64,000 bases of DNA from Strigomonas culicis (Eukaryota; Euglenozoa; Kinetoplastea; Trypanosomatida; Trypanosomatidae), in NCBI GenBank assembly GCA_000482145.1, contig AUXH01000004.1, positions 1 to 64,000 of the forward strand. The letters are read 5' to 3'. Position numbers and translations under genes: made by a program. Shown here piece by piece: positions 62,806 through 64,000 of this stretch (within the stretch, counting starts at the first letter, position 1; the number at the start of each line of letters is the position of its first letter). The notes beneath the pieces are model-generated. The model was not told the origin of the DNA. It saw nothing but the letters and a program-made list of their open reading frames with translations, and did not search any database.

Positions 62806-64000
62806 TCAAGTTAAATAATAAAAGAGCATGTACGCTTTTTCTACAGCCGAAACCGCCTCCTTGGCGTCGACCACTGTGATGTAGCTATCATTGCATAGGT
62901 ACCACGTATCCCGTCGTACGAAGGAGGAGGTGGTGCGGGATTTCCACCCAGATGGCGTCGTCGTTGTGGAAGAGTCAGAGGAGGAAGGCCGCCGTGAATG
63001 ATCATGTCGTTCATCTGGGTTCGGCTTTCCATCGTTCTCCTCCACACCTTCACCGGTTGCGTGGTCGGCTCCTCCCGCGGTGCTGCCTCCCATCTTCATC
63101 ACCGCGTCTGCGTCTGCCTTGGGCAGCTTTGACGGTGGCGTGGGCACCATCCTCTTTTTCGTCGGGGAGGCGTTTTTCGCTTGCGGGCTTGGCATCGCGG
63201 CGGTCGGCGGCGGTGATGCAAAGTGGGGCATCATGGCCTCTTCGTCCGACGTGCCATGCACGCACACAAAGCTCGTGTAGTGGCCGAAGCGCTCCGTCCC
63301 GCTGTGGCAGCAGACGGCGAACAGTTTGTACCGCAAGTTCCGCACACGCAGCGTGTGGGGGTACACGACCTTGACAGAGTTCTTGCGGCCGGAGTCGAGG
63401 AAGCGCTTCAGGTGGATGGCCAGTATCTTCGGCCAAACCTTCACCCGCTGGCGACGCGTCCCGTCGCAGAGCTGCTTGCAGTTTTCGCACTTGAGCTTGT
63501 TGTCGTCCGTCAGGTTCTCCACCGTGTCCTCAATGAAGGATTCGCAGATGATGCGGTCCAGCGTCTCGCACCCCGCGTGGCTCGACCGCCGCGTGAGGCG
63601 GGCACGGATGGGGTTGGACCCGCTCTGCATGGACGACGGCAGCGGCACGGAGAGGTCCAGAAAGGGGTCGAAGGTCAGAGAGACGTGACCGCAGCCGCTG
63701 CACTGGCACTGGGCGCGGAGAATGCCGCCAAAGTAGTCGTACACGGACGAGTCGTCCACGGAGCGGATGTGCTTCATCCACCGCACGAAGGCGGAGTCCT
63801 CCGACTCGTTCTTCACGTCCAGCAGCTGCTCGTACGACGCGGTGTGGCCGGCGCCCCGGTTCACCTCGTCGTGCATGACATAGAGGAAGGTGCGCACGAA
63901 CTCATGAGCGTCGTTCTGACCGCTGCCGGCGAACTCGGAGTTGTAGACCGCCGCCGCCGCCTTCACTTTCAGCAGGCAGTCGTACGTCATCACGCCCCCG
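62806..64000 (-). CDS. Ubiquitin-specific protease (USP), 5' end outside the window
   Basis: At least 398 codons are present, and the frame stays open to the right edge, so the true start and the catalytic Cys box are missing. Visible USP features are SGQNDAHEFVRTFLYVMHDEV, then GILRAQCQCSGCGHVSLTFDPFLDLSVPLP, a zinc-binding pair KLKCENCKQLCDGTRRQ with WPKILAIHLKRF, and the His box SGTERFGHYTSFVCVHG. After the His box a 100-residue Ser/Pro/Lys-rich insert precedes WYLCNDSYITVVDAKEAV and AYMLFYYLT, the normal end of the fold. It removes ubiquitin from proteins; the substrate is unknown. A downstream start at the ATG at about 63990 is possible only if it lacks the Cys box, which is unlikely. 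Confidence 0.9.
   Translation of the reverse strand, partial: GGVMTYDCLLKVKAAAAVYNSEFAGSGQNDAHEFVRTFLYVMHDEVNRGAGHTASYEQLLDVKNESEDSAFVRWMKHIRSVDDSSVYDYFGGILRAQCQCSGCGHVSLTFDPFLDLSVPLPSSMQSGSNPIRARLTRRSSHAGCETLDRIICESFIEDTVENLTDDNKLKCENCKQLCDGTRRQRVKVWPKILAIHLKRFLDSGRKNSVKVVYPHTLRVRNLRYKLFAVCCHSGTERFGHYTSFVCVHGTSDEEAMMPHFASPPPTAAMPSPQAKNASPTKKRMVPTPPSKLPKADADAVMKMGGSTAGGADHATGEGVEENDGKPNPDERHDHSRRPSSSDSSTTTTPSGWKSRTTSSFVRRDTWYLCNDSYITVVDAKEAVSAVEKAYMLFYYLT

Noticed and set aside
1..64000. CRISPR arrays, insertion sequences, retroelements
   Set aside because: None seen: no spaced direct repeats, reverse transcriptase or transposase motifs; repeats present are simple dinucleotide tracts or coding repeats.
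1..64000. Functional operon made of trafficking genes
   Set aside because: Trypanosomatid arrays are co-transcribed without functional grouping; the trafficking and ubiquitin themes are noted but do not show a system.

Overview
The window is nuclear DNA of a trypanosomatid (Kinetoplastea). The support is direct: every protein gene is one uninterrupted ORF, genes lie head-to-tail on one strand for tens of kilobases, AT-rich gaps of roughly 0.25-1.3 kb carry polypyrimidine tracts followed by AG just upstream of the ATG (trans-splicing acceptors), and the strand changes once. Coding DNA is GC-rich, gaps are AT-rich, and gaps are T-rich on whichever strand is being transcribed. The genus cannot be fixed from the sequence; the short gaps and very short 5' leaders suggest a compact genome rather than a Leishmania-like one.

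Layout. Positions 659-23262 (+ strand) hold 13 genes: syntaxin-16/Tlg2 Qa-SNARE, an orphan, a TRAPPC9/Trs120-like TRAPP subunit, a BTB(T1)+SPRY-like protein, HSBP1, an ankyrin protein, an orphan, a multi-pass membrane orphan, a TruD/PUS7-like pseudouridine synthase with a worn catalytic motif, an extended-PHD protein, an FCP1/SCP-like phosphatase, a ubiquitin-like-domain protein, and a type II membrane glycosyltransferase-like protein. A convergent strand-switch region follows (about 23.26-24.28 kb), the expected site of transcription termination. It holds a GC-rich island in which I see a 71-codon minus-strand ORF with a good trans-splice acceptor, probably an overlooked small gene.

Positions 24282-64000 (- strand, transcribed from the right edge leftward) hold 19 genes: a USP deubiquitinase (5' end outside the window), PX-BAR sorting nexin, a very large leishmanolysin-family (M8) protease, an FAH-domain hydrolase, a 2061-aa ZZ+HECT ubiquitin ligase, a Lys-rich nucleolar-type protein, NOP53, p115/Uso1, an FHA protein, Yos1/IER3IP1, RNF32-like double-RING protein, an amastin-like tetraspan protein, Nop12/RBM34, cytochrome P450 reductase-like flavoprotein, a coiled-coil orphan, a small mitochondrial-type membrane protein, an ApaH-like phosphatase and a DHHC acyltransferase.

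There is no operon logic beyond shared polycistronic transcription, but many products serve two themes: the secretory/endosomal system (syntaxin 16, TRAPPC9, p115, Yos1, sorting nexin, DHHC enzyme) and ubiquitin biology (HECT, RNF32, USP, Ub-like fold). I found no tRNA, rRNA, mobile element or CRISPR array. No wholly new system is evident; the best leads are the small strand-switch gene, the degenerate PUS7-like enzyme, the near-leaderless mRNAs, and several unusual domain arrangements.
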